NCBI RefSeq assembly: GCF_012927245.1 | Contig: NZ_JABBGE010000007.1 | Span: 372,001 to 436,000, forward strand | Source: Streptomyces sp. R302 | GTDB taxonomy: Bacteria; Actinomycetota; Actinomycetes; Streptomycetales; Streptomycetaceae | Direction of reading: 5' to 3' | DNA: 64,000 nt | Part shown: piece after piece, positions 7,231-15,493 of the stretch | Layout: the number at the start of each line of letters is the position of its first letter | How positions within the stretch are numbered: position 1 is the stretch's first letter | The notes under the pieces: generated by a model | Told to the model about the DNA's origin: nothing | Database searches by the model: none | The model's input: the letters and a program-made list of their open reading frames with translations, nothing else | Position numbers and translations under genes: made by a program

Positions 7231-7995
7231 ATGGGATCGTACGGAGCCGGTGGCACCCACCTGGACGCGCGGCGGCCGGTGCGGGGGATCGCCCTCGACA
7301 TCGGCAGCTCTCGGACGCGGGCCTGGGCGCCGGGGGCGGGCGTCTTCGCCGACGTGCCGAGCACGGCGGTCCGGCGCGGCCGGGTGTCGGACGACTCCGC
7401 CCAGCTGCTGCTCCTCAAGCGCCTCGCCGCCTCCGCCCCGGGCGGCGAGAGCCACGACACCGTCGTGATGCTGACCCACCCGGTGCTCGCCGCCCCGGCC
7501 GAGCGCGAGGCGGCCCGCCGGGTGGTCGCCGGTCTCGGGCCGGTCCGGGTGATCGCCGTGGACAGCGCCCGGGCCGCCGCGGCCTACGCGGGGCCGCCCG
7601 GCGGCGGCCCGCTGCTCGTGGTCGACCTCGGCGCCCGGCTGACCGAGGTCACGCTCGTCGTGGACGGACAGGTGCAGGACGCGCGGCTCGCCGAGCTCGG
7701 CGTCGACGACCTGCCCCCGTACGGCGGGGTGTCGGACGCGGTGGTGGGCACCGCCGCCGACATGGTGAGCGACATGTGGCGCGAGGACGCCACCGGCGCG
7801 GTGCGCGGAGCACTGCGCCGGGGAGTCCTGGTGACCGGCGGCGGCGCGCTGCGGCTCGACGTGACCGCGCGCCTCGCCCAGGTGCTGCGCGCCCGGGTCC
7901 GGCTGGCCAACGACCCGGCGACCAGCGTCGTCCGGGGCGCGGGCCTGATGCTCGCCTCGGCGCTCCGCCACCCGGGGGCCCGACGCACCCGGTGA
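7231..7995 (+). CDS. MreB-like actin-family protein (short form)
   Basis: A 254-residue protein of the actin/Hsp70 ATPase fold: phosphate-1 loop GIALDIGSSRTRAWAPG, phosphate-2 loop LLVVDLGARLTEVTLVVDG, and adenosine loop GVLVTGGGALRLDVTARLAQ followed by DPATSVVRGAGLML. These motifs in order match MreB/Mbl-type rod-shape proteins, but the protein is ~80 residues shorter than MreB, missing most of the insertions forming subdomain IB. Streptomycetes carry such single-gene MreB-like paralogues outside the mre cluster. Start chosen at ATG 7231 (GGAAG just upstream); an alternative GTG is at 7174. The role, perhaps in spore wall morphology, is inference. Confidence 0.75.
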   Translation: MGSYGAGGTHLDARRPVRGIALDIGSSRTRAWAPGAGVFADVPSTAVRRGRVSDDSAQLLLLKRLAASAPGGESHDTVVMLTHPVLAAPAEREAARRVVAGLGPVRVIAVDSARAAAAYAGPPGGGPLLVVDLGARLTEVTLVVDGQVQDARLAELGVDDLPPYGGVSDAVVGTAADMVSDMWREDATGAVRGALRRGVLVTGGGALRLDVTARLAQVLRARVRLANDPATSVVRGAGLMLASALRHPGARRTR

Positions 7996-8027
7996 CCGGG
8001 ACGCGCCGGACGCCGGCGCCTGCGGTG

Positions 8028-8088
8028 CGGGCGCGTGGGGCGCGGCCGTGTGGGGTACGGGCGCGTGGGGCGCGGGCGCGTGGGGCGC
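8028..8088. repeat. Three copies of a 16-bp GC repeat
   Basis: CGGGCGCGTGGGGCGC occurs at 8028-8043, 8058-8073 and 8073-8088, in the gap between the convergent mreB-like gene and the I36-inhibitor gene. No protein is encoded. It may contribute to transcription termination or be a simple slippage product. Confidence 0.65.
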
Positions 8089-8092
8089 CGCG

Positions 8093-8464
8093 TCAGCAGC
8101 CGGTCGCCCAGATGTGGGAGTCGCCGCGATCGTTGGCCGCGGCGTTGTACCCCACCTCCTGGCCCGGGGCGAGGCAGATGGTCATGCTGCCGCCCTGCCA
8201 GGCGCTCTCGTAGACCCGCACGTGGTCCTTGATCCCCGGTCCGGAGATGCCGTGGTTGGCCCACGAGGAGTCGGTGTCGGAGATCCAGCTCTCCCACCAG
8301 CCGTCGTCGCCGCTCCAGTTGGCCCGCTGTCCGCCGAAGTTCGAGTCCTGCCAGACACAGAAGTGTCCGGAGGGGCATTCGGCGGCGGTGGCGGGGGCTG
8401 CGGCGGTGAGGCCGGTGGTGACGGCGAAGAGGGTGGCGGCCGTGGTGGCCAGGAAGCGCTTCAC
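8093..8464 (-). CDS. Secreted peptidase inhibitor, family I36-like
   Basis: A 123-residue exported protein. The signal peptide is MKRFLATTAATLFAVTTGLTA...ATA with predicted cleavage before AECPSGHFCVWQD. The mature domain (CPSGHFCVWQDSNFGGQRA, then YESAWQGGSMTICLAPGQ, ending C) is the beta-gamma-crystallin-like fold of the Streptomyces metalloproteinase-inhibitor family I36, with four cysteines for two disulphides. The target protease is not known. Its GTG start overlaps the TGA of the upstream lipoprotein gene (GTGA, 8461-8464), so the two are translationally coupled. Confidence 0.86.
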   Translation of the reverse strand: MKRFLATTAATLFAVTTGLTAAAPATAAECPSGHFCVWQDSNFGGQRANWSGDDGWWESWISDTDSSWANHGISGPGIKDHVRVYESAWQGGSMTICLAPGQEVGYNAAANDRGDSHIWATGC

Positions 8465-9177
8465 GGGGTGGCTCTGCCTTTCGGTGGTGGGGTGGGCGCG
8501 GGCAGCAGGACCGCCCGCCGCAGCGCGCTGTCGCGCAACTGCCGGTAGGTGGTGAGCTCGTCGCGGTGCAGGGCGCGCACCTCGGCCAGCTCGGCGCGCT
8601 CCAGTCGGGCGCGGGTCGCGTCGAGTCCGGTCTCCCGCGCGCAACGGGCGGACTCCTCGGGGTCGGGGCGCTCGGGGCGGGGGCGGCCCGCCGGGGCGAC
8701 GCACTCCGTCCAGCGGGCGAGGGCGGATCTGTGGGCGGGGTCGTCGCGGTAGCGGGCCTGTGCCTCGGCGCGGAGGTTGTCGACGACGACCTGGACCTGG
8801 AACCAGCGGTGCTGGTCGCCGTAGAGCCGGTCCTTGGCGGCGGCCAGGCAGCCGTCGCTGTGGGCGGTGACGGTGGCGCCGGTGGCGAGCGTCACGGAGA
8901 GTTCACGGGGCCCGGTCCCGAACAGGGCGGCCTGGAGGGCCCGGTCCCCGGCGGGGGCGCGTGGTTCGGCGGTGGCCCGGATGCCGCGGTCGGTCAGGCA
9001 GTCGTCGACGAGCCGGCGCTCGGCCGCCCTGAGGAGCGCGTCCTGCGCGGCGCGCCCGGCAGGCACGGCGGGCGGTCCCGGCACGTCGGGGTGGACGGAG
9101 GTGCAGCCGGTGAGCAGCGCGAGCGCGGCGGCGGCCGGCAGCGCCCGGCGGGCGAGCGGTGCGGTGGCGAGCGACAT
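8461..9177 (-). CDS. Putative lipoprotein, unknown function
   Basis: A 238-residue protein with a lipoprotein signal (ALPAAAALALLTGC, lipobox LLTGC) and a helical, Arg/Glu-rich body with three further cysteines (VDDCLTDRG, SDGCLAAAKDRLYGD, WTECVAP, ARCARETG). The DRLYGD-HRWFQVQVVVDNL region and repeated Cys in helices resemble other uncharacterised streptomycete lipoproteins. The gene is directly upstream of and overlaps the I36-type inhibitor gene, so both act outside the cell and may work together. No enzymatic motif is visible. Confidence 0.82.
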   Translation of the reverse strand: MSLATAPLARRALPAAAALALLTGCTSVHPDVPGPPAVPAGRAAQDALLRAAERRLVDDCLTDRGIRATAEPRAPAGDRALQAALFGTGPRELSVTLATGATVTAHSDGCLAAAKDRLYGDQHRWFQVQVVVDNLRAEAQARYRDDPAHRSALARWTECVAPAGRPRPERPDPEESARCARETGLDATRARLERAELAEVRALHRDELTTYRQLRDSALRRAVLLPAPTPPPKGRATP

Positions 9178-9558
9178 GGGTCCCCCCTCGGACGGTGGCG
9201 CGGTGCCTGGTCGGGGGGCCGGAGGATGATCACCGACCGGCCCGAACGATCACTGCCCGTGACGACGGCCGCCATGCGTGAGCTCACTCGAACGGGTCGA
9301 ACGCGCCGTCGTACGCGCCCCTCGCGCGCTGTGCGCCGCCCGCGCGTGGCCGGCCCCCGACATGGCGGAGCCCCGGCTGGACGGGGGGTTCCAGCCGGGG
9401 CCACTCACCGTGACGGGGTGAAGGGCGGTCACCTCTGGGGGGGATCCTCGGGGACCGGCTTCCTTCGCCGTCACATAAGGGTGAACGGTGAACGATTGCT
9501 CTGTGTTCCGGATACTTCGGGGTGAACGGTGTGAGTCGGGTCACCCAGCGCGCGTCGG
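9178..9558. other. 381-bp intergenic region with short direct repeats
   Basis: No convincing gene on either strand. It contains the promoter of the lipoprotein/inhibitor operon and the 3' side of the deacetylase gene. GGGTGAACGGTG occurs twice (9479-9490 and 9520-9531), 41 bp apart, close to the deacetylase stop; its role is unknown. Confidence 0.5.
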
Positions 9559-10344
9559 TCAGTCTTTCTCGGGCCGGTAGACGGCTCCGGCGCGGGCGGT
9601 GCCGGGGGCGAGGAGTTCGGGGACGGTGACGAAGGTGTAGCCGCGGTTCTGGAGCTCGTCGATGATCCCGGGGACGGCGGGGACGGTGCCGTCGTATATG
9701 TCGTGGAGCAGGATGATGCCGTCGCGGTGCGCCTGGTCGAGGACGCGCTGCCGTATCAGGGCGGAGTCGGTCGTGGAGTAGTCCTTGGCGGTGACGCTCC
9801 AGAGGATCTGCGCGAGGCCGAGCTCCTTGCTGACGTCACTGACCATGGAGTCGGTGCGGCCCTGGGGCGGGCGCATGAGGACCGGCTTGCGGCCGGTGAT
9901 CTTCTCTACGGCGTCCTGGGTGCGGGACAGCTCCTCCCGCACCTCGTTCTCGTCGAGGTCGGTGAGGATCTGATGGGACCAGGTGTGGTTGGCGACCTCG
10001 TGACCCTCGTCCGCGATCCGCTTGACGACCTTCGGATAGCGGTCGACGTGCTTGTGGCCGAGGAGGAAGAAGGTGGCGGGGACCCTCTTCTCCTTCAGGA
10101 CGTCGAGGAGGTGCGGGGTGTCCTTGCCCGGTCCGGCGTCGAAGGTGAGCGCGATGCACTTCACCTTGGCGCAGTCGACCCGGCGGGAGTCCGCGCCCGC
10201 CTTGTCGTCGCCGCCCGACTCGGCCCGCGCGGCCTGCGGCGTGAGCGGGTCCACCCCGCAGCCGCCGAGAGTGAGCATGAGCGTGGCGGCGGCGAGCACG
10301 GCGGCGGTCCTCCCACCGTGACGGCCCGGACTGGATCGGAACAT
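9559..10344 (-). CDS. Polysaccharide deacetylase (CE4/NodB) lipoprotein
   Basis: A 261-residue NodB-fold protein anchored as a lipoprotein (LMLTLGGC lipobox). The motifs are, in order: ALTFDAGPG (motif 1), NHTWSH (motif 2, metal His pair), LMRPPQGR (motif 3), ILWSVTAKDY (motif 4) and IILLHDIY (motif 5). The family acts on N-acetylated cell-wall sugars. In motif 1 the second Asp of TFDDG, normally a metal ligand, is Ala, so the metal site is altered. The start chosen is ATG 10344, which puts the signal segment at the N-terminus; an upstream in-frame start at 10401 would add 19 polar residues. Confidence 0.9.
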   Translation of the reverse strand: MFRSSPGRHGGRTAAVLAAATLMLTLGGCGVDPLTPQAARAESGGDDKAGADSRRVDCAKVKCIALTFDAGPGKDTPHLLDVLKEKRVPATFFLLGHKHVDRYPKVVKRIADEGHEVANHTWSHQILTDLDENEVREELSRTQDAVEKITGRKPVLMRPPQGRTDSMVSDVSKELGLAQILWSVTAKDYSTTDSALIRQRVLDQAHRDGIILLHDIYDGTVPAVPGIIDELQNRGYTFVTVPELLAPGTARAGAVYRPEKD

Positions 10345-10432
10345 GGTGGTACCCGCTTTCCCCGGTTTCGTGTGTGACGCGGCCCCGTCCGCGCTGGTCA
10401 AGGCGCGGGAACCGAAAGGCCGCCGTGAACTC

Positions 10433-10445
10433 TACACACGGTGTA
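10433..10445. promoter_or_regulatory. Small dyad upstream of the deacetylase gene
   Basis: TACAC (10433-10437) and GTGTA (10441-10445) form a 5-3-5 inverted repeat about 90 bp upstream of the deacetylase start, in an unusually AT-rich patch (TACACACGGTGTATAC). It may be an operator or promoter element; the rest of 10345-10567 shows nothing else. Confidence 0.3.
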
Positions 10446-10567
10446 TACCGAGGTCGGAAGGGGGGTCTCCTCTTCCCGTCCGCGGGCATCACTCCGCCCC
10501 GGACGGGGCCCGTCCGCTCCGTCCGGGTGCAGGAGGTGTCCCGGGGTGTCCAGGGTCTCCGGGTGGC

Positions 10568-10963
10568 TCAGCGGGAGGCGAGGAGCAGCCGCGCCTCGGT
10601 CTCCTGATCGCCCGAGACCGCTTGGAGGGACTCGATGTCGAAGTCGGCGGCGAGCACCTTCTCGACCTGGGCGACGGCGTGGTACCCACCGGTCAGCACG
10701 GCGGCCACCTTCCCGCCGAGGGCGGGGGGAGGCGTGCTCTCGCGCCGGCCGCCGGACGTGTCGAAGGTGGCCATCCAGACCGTGGTGGCCGGTCCTGTCT
10801 CCGCCGGGGCGGCGGGCTCCACGTCCTCCAGCCGGTAGTAGCGGTCGAGGACGTCGAAGACCGCCCGGGCGTCCGCCCGGCGGCAGTCACTCAGCTGGAC
10901 GTTGACGTCGGTGTCGATGTGCAAGTCGTACACGTCGTTCATCTCCTCGCGACCACGTGCCAC
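10568..10963 (-). CDS. Conserved hypothetical protein downstream of ligB
   Basis: A protein of 131 residues (124 if the ATG at 10942 is used). It is soluble and acidic, with an N-terminal strand DLHIDTDVNVQLSDC and a C-terminal half GGYHAVAQVEKVLAADFDIESLQAVSGDQE that looks like an alpha/beta fold with a helix and strand; no catalytic motif. It begins 31 bp after the ligB stop on the same strand, so co-transcription is likely. Neither start has ideally spaced Shine-Dalgarno: AGGAGG lies 11 bp before the GTG 10963, while GAGGAG abuts the ATG 10942. Function unknown. Confidence 0.7.
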   Translation of the reverse strand: MARGREEMNDVYDLHIDTDVNVQLSDCRRADARAVFDVLDRYYRLEDVEPAAPAETGPATTVWMATFDTSGGRRESTPPPALGGKVAAVLTGGYHAVAQVEKVLAADFDIESLQAVSGDQETEARLLLASR

Positions 10964-10994
10964 CCTTCCAGCATCCTCCTTCTCCGCGCCCCCG

Positions 10995-12545
10995 TCAGCC
11001 GGTGGGGAGGAGGCTCTCGACGGTGTCGGCCTCGGCCGCGGCCTTGTCGGGGCGGTGACGCAGCACGCGGGCGAAGCGGAGGGTGATGCCGGCGGGATAG
11101 CGGGTGGAGCGCTGGAGGCCGTCGTAGGCGATCTCCACGACCAGCTCGGGCCGGACCCTCACCGTGTACCCGTCGTCCTCGACGGCCAGTTCCGCGAGCC
11201 GGTCCGTCTGCCAGCGGAGCATGTCGTCCGTGAGGCCCTTGAAGGTCTTTCCCACCATCACGAAGCCGCTGCCGTCCGCCGCGCGGGCGCCGAGGTGGAG
11301 GTTGGAGAGGTAGCCGGTGCGGCGCCCGTGACCCCGTTCGACGGCGAGGACCACGAGGTCGACGGTGTGCACGGGCTTCACCTTGAGCCAGGTCCGGCCG
11401 CGCCGCCCGGCCACGTACGGCGCGTCGAGCGCCTTGACCAGGACGCCCTCGTGCCCCCGGGCCAGGGTGTCGGCGAAGAACCGCTCCGCCGCCTCCCGCC
11501 CCGCCGGATCCTCCGCGTCGGCGACCTCCAGACGGCGCACCCGGCGCTCCTCGGGCAGCAGCCGGACGAGCACCGCGTGCCGCTCGCGGCCGGGCCGGTC
11601 GACGAGGCCCTCCCCGTCGGCGGCGAGGACGTCGAAGAAGACGGGGGTGAGCGGAAGCGCGGCCCGGGCGCCGGTGACGTCCGTACGCGAGCCGACCCGC
11701 CCGGCGATGGACTGGAACGCCGCCGGCCGGCCGCTGCCGGGATCGAGGGCGATCAGCTCGCCGTCCAGGATGAACGACCCCGACGGCACCTCGCGGGCGA
11801 CGGCCACGACCTCGGGCAGACGGGCGGTGATGTCGTCCAGCGAACGCGTGTGGACCCGCACCTCCTCCCCGTCCCGGTGCACCTGGATCCTGATGCCGTC
11901 CAGCTTCTCCTCCACCGCGCACGGCCCCAGCGCCCGCACGGCCTCGGCGACGGAACCGGCCGTGTGCGCGAGCATCGGCTGCACGGGCCGCCCGACCCGC
12001 AGGGTGAACCGGTCGAGCGCCGCGCGCCCGTCCGCGAGGACCGCCTGGGCCACCGGCGGCAGCGAGCCCGCCAGCATCACGGCGCGCCGCAGTTCGGCGG
12101 CGGGCACGTCGGCGGCCTTCGCGACGCCCTCCAGCGCGACGGCGTCCAGCGCCCCCTGCCGCACCTCACCCGAGAGCAGCCGCACCAGCAGCTCCTGCTC
12201 CTCGACGGTCGCCGCCGCGCACAACTCCCGCACCCTGCGAGCCCGTTCCCCCTTCGCCCCCGGCCCGGCGACCCCCGCGAGCTCCTCCATCGCCGCGTCC
12301 ACCCCGGCCAGCGTCAGGGCGGGCACGTCGACGGGGGGAACGGCGGGCGGAACGACCTCCTTGAGCGTGCTCCAGCCGACGCCGATCCGGCCCTGCGGCA
12401 GCCGGCCCGAGAGATAGCCGATGACGAGCGGACTCTCCTCGGGCGTGGCCTCCCCGAACAGTTCGGCGAGCAACGCGATCTTCCGCGACCGCGCCGGCGC
12501 GGCGGCCACCTCCCGGGAGACCTCGGCGACACGAGCCAACAACAT
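10995..12545 (-). CDS. ligB: ATP-dependent DNA ligase, LigB type
   Basis: A 516-residue nick-sealing enzyme. The N-terminal DNA-binding region (MLLARVAEVSREVAAAPARSRK, LPQGRIGVGWSTLKEV) matches the mycobacterial LigB/archaeal-type ligases; the adenylation motif is VEEKLDGIRIQVHRDG with Lys as the AMP-acceptor, followed by DDITARLPEV, SFILDGELIALD (motif III/IIIa), GHEGVLVKAL (motif IV) and TWLKVKPVHTVDLVVLA (motif V), and an OB-fold with VVEIAYDGLQ. Start ATG 12545 gives the usual MLLARV beginning. It is an accessory ligase beside the NAD-dependent replicative LigA. Confidence 0.93.
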   Translation of the reverse strand: MLLARVAEVSREVAAAPARSRKIALLAELFGEATPEESPLVIGYLSGRLPQGRIGVGWSTLKEVVPPAVPPVDVPALTLAGVDAAMEELAGVAGPGAKGERARRVRELCAAATVEEQELLVRLLSGEVRQGALDAVALEGVAKAADVPAAELRRAVMLAGSLPPVAQAVLADGRAALDRFTLRVGRPVQPMLAHTAGSVAEAVRALGPCAVEEKLDGIRIQVHRDGEEVRVHTRSLDDITARLPEVVAVAREVPSGSFILDGELIALDPGSGRPAAFQSIAGRVGSRTDVTGARAALPLTPVFFDVLAADGEGLVDRPGRERHAVLVRLLPEERRVRRLEVADAEDPAGREAAERFFADTLARGHEGVLVKALDAPYVAGRRGRTWLKVKPVHTVDLVVLAVERGHGRRTGYLSNLHLGARAADGSGFVMVGKTFKGLTDDMLRWQTDRLAELAVEDDGYTVRVRPELVVEIAYDGLQRSTRYPAGITLRFARVLRHRPDKAAAEADTVESLLPTG

Positions 12546-12700
12546 GCCCCCATCCTCACCGCCCACCCAGATACCCGCACCCGCACCCGAGCTCCGCGAA
12601 CTGTTCGCCATCGACTGAAGTTCGCCGGAGGGAGCCGACGCCGATGTGGACACCCGGGCCCCCACCATCCCCAGCCCCACCGCCCCCGCCTCTCGGTTTC

Positions 12701-13795
12701 TCAACGCCAGTCGTGTCCCTCGCCCCACCCCCCGCCTGTCGTCGTCCTGCCAGGCAGGGCGCGTCGGATGCGGCGCAGCAGTCCCGGGCGCCGGGTGGCT
12801 GTCGCCCGGCCCGGCGGCGGCGCAGCCCTGTCGGTGCGTGGGCGGCCGGGTGGGGGCAGGGGCCGGGGTGTGGGCGGGGCGACCGCGGGCTCGGCCTCCC
12901 GCGCCGGTTCCTCTCGCTCCGTGGCTTCCGCCGCTGGTGGGTGCTCGGGCTGCGGAGTCGAATCCTGTTCCGGCGCCGGTCGTCGGCGCTCACCCGGGTG
13001 TGGTGCCTGGCGGGCGGTGCGGGCTTCGTCCAGGGCCAGGGCGAGGCTCATCCGGTGCCAGAGGATCTCGTCCGGGTCGTCGGCGCGGACGAGGCGGGCG
13101 GCGGTCTCGTGGGCGGCGCCCGAGACGGGGACGCCCGGCGGTGGCACGGGGCGCAGCCGGTCGAGGTAGGTGCGTTCGTAGGGGTCGTCGACGACCTCCG
13201 CGACCTGGAGGGGGTCGAGCAGGGAGGCGATCGCCGCCGCGCGGGCCCAGGGGTCGTCGGTGTCGCGCAGGAGGAGGGACAGGTGTCGGGAGCGCCAGTT
13301 CCTGGCGCGCAGGTCCTCGCCGGCGGCGTCCCGCTCGCGCACGTCGGCCGGGAGCCGACCGGTGAGCAGTCCGGGATTCTTCTCGCCGAATTCGGTGACC
13401 TCGGCGGCCAGGTAGAGCCAGACCACGGCCCGGTAGCGGTTGAGGTAGAAGCGGACCGGGCTCAGGTGGCCGGTGCGGGCCAGGCGGTTGAAGCGGTCGT
13501 AGGCGATGGAGAGGAGCGCGGCGGCCTCCCCCGCGCCCACGGCGCGCACGCGCTCCCGCAGGCCGTCGGGGAAGTCCGGCGCCGCCTTGAGCCGGTCGAG
13601 CTCGGCGCGCGCGACCGGGCGCCGCTCGGGCGGCCGGTCCCGGTGCGCTCCCCGTGGGTCCGGGACGGCGACCGGGTTCGGGACGGTCCTGATCAGCCCC
13701 ATCCGGACGGCGAGCCGGAACTCGTCGCGCTTCAGTTCCAGCTCTTCCGCCGCTCGGACCGGTGCCACCGCCCGTGTCGTCTCGTCCACCGTCAT
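12701..13795 (-). CDS. DUF6397 family protein
   Basis: A 364-residue actinobacterial protein. The N-terminus has a helix-turn-helix-like segment (VRAAEELELKRDEFRLAVRMGLIRTVP ... VARAELDRLKA), resembling the excisionase/MerR-like fold of DUF6397. The middle is helical and conserved (RFNRLARTGHLSPVRFYLNRYRAVVWLYLAAEVTEF, DPLQVAEVVDDPYERTYLDRLRP) and the last ~100 residues are low-complexity Pro/Arg/Glu with a basic end (RRPGLLRRIRRALPG). Start ATG 13795. It is probably DNA-associated but its role is unknown. Confidence 0.82.
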   Translation of the reverse strand: MTVDETTRAVAPVRAAEELELKRDEFRLAVRMGLIRTVPNPVAVPDPRGAHRDRPPERRPVARAELDRLKAAPDFPDGLRERVRAVGAGEAAALLSIAYDRFNRLARTGHLSPVRFYLNRYRAVVWLYLAAEVTEFGEKNPGLLTGRLPADVRERDAAGEDLRARNWRSRHLSLLLRDTDDPWARAAAIASLLDPLQVAEVVDDPYERTYLDRLRPVPPPGVPVSGAAHETAARLVRADDPDEILWHRMSLALALDEARTARQAPHPGERRRPAPEQDSTPQPEHPPAAEATEREEPAREAEPAVAPPTPRPLPPPGRPRTDRAAPPPGRATATRRPGLLRRIRRALPGRTTTGGGWGEGHDWR

Positions 13796-13928
13796 GGCGT
13801 CCGCCGCCTCTCCCGCTCGTTCACTCCGGCCCATCGACCGGGACCGGGTTCAGGCGAACCCGACACCCATGAACGTAACGGAGAGTGACGGTGCGTGCGC
13901 GACCTGTGGACAACCGCCTGTGGAAAAC

Positions 13929-14333
13929 TCAGGCGGTGGGATCGCCCGGCTGACGCGCCGCGACGCCCAGGTGCTCGCCGACCCTGTTGACCAGCAGCGT
14001 CATCTCGTACGCGACCTGGCCGACGTCGGCCTCGGCGTCGCTGAGCACGCACAGACAGCTGCCCTCGCCCGCCGCAGTGACGAACAGCAGCGCCTCGTCG
14101 AACTCGACCATCGTCTGCCGGGGCCGGCCGGCCCGGAAGTGCCTGCCGGAGCCGCGCGCGAGGCTGTGCAGTCCGGAGGAGACGGCGGCCAGGTGCTCCG
14201 CGTCCTCCCGGACGAGTTCGCCGCTCGCGCCCGTCACCAGGCCGTCGTTCGACAGCACCAGCGCGTGCCGTATGGGTCCGACCCGCCGGGTCAGATCGTC
14301 CAGGAGCCAGTCGAGCCCCTTGTCCAGCGCCAT
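13929..14333 (-). CDS. Extra roadblock/LC7 protein (CvnB paralogue)
   Basis: A 134-residue MglB-like roadblock protein (MALDKGLDWLLDDLTRRVGPIRHALVLSNDGLV; REDAEHLAAVSSGLHSLARG; GEGSCLCVLSDAEADVGQVAYEMTLLVNRVGEHLG). Roadblock dimers bind small Ras-like GTPases and act as their regulators. It is a second copy beside the CvnB of the same cluster and lies 166 bp downstream of cvnD, with a possible own promoter in that gap. It may compete with or replace CvnB on CvnD; this is inference from homology and position. Confidence 0.9.
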   Translation of the reverse strand: MALDKGLDWLLDDLTRRVGPIRHALVLSNDGLVTGASGELVREDAEHLAAVSSGLHSLARGSGRHFRAGRPRQTMVEFDEALLFVTAAGEGSCLCVLSDAEADVGQVAYEMTLLVNRVGEHLGVAARQPGDPTA

Positions 14334-14499
14334 GCGGTGTCCTCCCCCTCTTCGGTGCGGTCGCGCCGGCCGGGCCCCGTGCCCGCGTGCGCCGTACGGA
14401 CCGCGTGTCGCGGCAAGCCTTACGCACTGTCGTGGACAGGGCAAGCACCCCGATCCGCCCGGGTGTGCCGTCGTACGCCCGCGGGCCCGTGACGCCCGT

Positions 14500-15117
14500 T
14501 CAGCCTCCGACGCTGTCGAGGAGTCGGGCGGTGTGCATCCGTCCGGCGTACTCGACGACGCGGATGAGGACCTCCTTGCCGGAGTCCCGGTCGCGCGCGT
14601 CGCAGAGCAGCACCGGTGTGCCCAGGTCGAGATCGAGGGCGCGGGACACTTCCTGCGCCCCGTAGGAGCGGGCGCCCTCGAAGCAGTTGACGGCCACGAC
14701 GAACGGGATCTTCCGGTGCTCGAAGTAGTCGACCGCGGGGAAGCAGTCCTCCAGACGGCGGGTGTCGGCGAGGACGACCGCACCCAGGGCGCCCTGCGAG
14801 AGCTCGTCCCAGAGGAACCAGAAGCGGTCCTGTCCCGGGGTGCCGAAGAGGTACAGCGAGAGGCCCGCGCGGATGGTGATGCGGCCGAAGTCCATGGCCA
14901 CGGTCGTGGTGGTCTTCCGGTCCACTCCCCCGGTGTCGTCGACGAGCTCGCCGGCCCGGCTGAGGCGTTCCTCGGTGCGCAGGGGCCGGATCTCGCTGAC
15001 CGACCCGACCAGGGTGGTCTTGCCGACGCCGAAGCCGCCCGCGACGAGGATCTTCAGGGCGAGAGCGGTGTCGGCGCCGCCGTCCGCGCCGGTGCTGTCA
15101 GAGCGCTCGTAGGCCAT
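14500..15117 (-). CDS. cvnD: CvnD, Ras/MglA-like GTPase (conservon 1)
   Basis: A 205-residue small GTPase of the conservon family. G1/Walker A is VAGGFGVGKTTLVGSVSEI, the switch region is TTTTVAMDFGRI, G3 is LFGTPGQDRFWFLWDEL, and the base-recognition region lies around VVAVNCFEG. Conservon GTPases act as intracellular switches paired with CvnA (kinase-like), CvnB (roadblock) and CvnC. The start ATG overlaps the end of cvnC by 20 bp, the arrangement found in all three conservons of this window. Confidence 0.95.
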   Translation of the reverse strand: MAYERSDSTGADGGADTALALKILVAGGFGVGKTTLVGSVSEIRPLRTEERLSRAGELVDDTGGVDRKTTTTVAMDFGRITIRAGLSLYLFGTPGQDRFWFLWDELSQGALGAVVLADTRRLEDCFPAVDYFEHRKIPFVVAVNCFEGARSYGAQEVSRALDLDLGTPVLLCDARDRDSGKEVLIRVVEYAGRMHTARLLDSVGG

Positions 15118-15478
15118 CGATCACTTCTCTCAGGATGCGTTCGTCGGGGAGCTGCGCGGGCGGTACGGGCCGGCTGACGCGTACGAAGCCCGATTCGAGG
15201 AGGTCGCCGAGGAGGACCCGGACGACGCCCACGGGGAGGTCGGCGTCGGCGGCGAGTTCGGCCACCGACTGGGTCTCGGCCCGGCAGAGGGAGAGCAGGG
15301 CGCGGTGTTCGGGGCCGAGGAGGTCCTCCTCGGCGCGGCCCGGTGGGTCCTCGTCGACGACGACCAGGGCGATGAGGTCGAACCTGACGTTGCTGGGGCC
15401 GGGTTTGGTGCGTCCGCCGGTCATCGCGTACGGCCGGACGAGCGGTCCGGCGTCGGCGTCGTACCACTGGCTGGTCAT
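15098..15478 (-). CDS. cvnC: CvnC, DUF742 protein (conservon 1)
   Basis: A 126-residue DUF742 protein with a winged-helix-like core: DADAGPLVRPYAMTGGRTKPG at the start, LCRAETQSVAELAADADLPVGVVRVLLGDLLESGFV in the middle, ending ERILREVIDGLRAL. DUF742 proteins are obligate members of conservons; the fold suggests nucleic-acid or protein interaction, not catalysis. It begins 15 bp after cvnB and overlaps cvnD by 20 bp, pointing to coupled translation. Confidence 0.94.
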   Translation of the reverse strand: MTSQWYDADAGPLVRPYAMTGGRTKPGPSNVRFDLIALVVVDEDPPGRAEEDLLGPEHRALLSLCRAETQSVAELAADADLPVGVVRVLLGDLLESGFVRVSRPVPPAQLPDERILREVIDGLRAL

Positions 15479-15493
15479 GGGGCGGGTCTCCGG

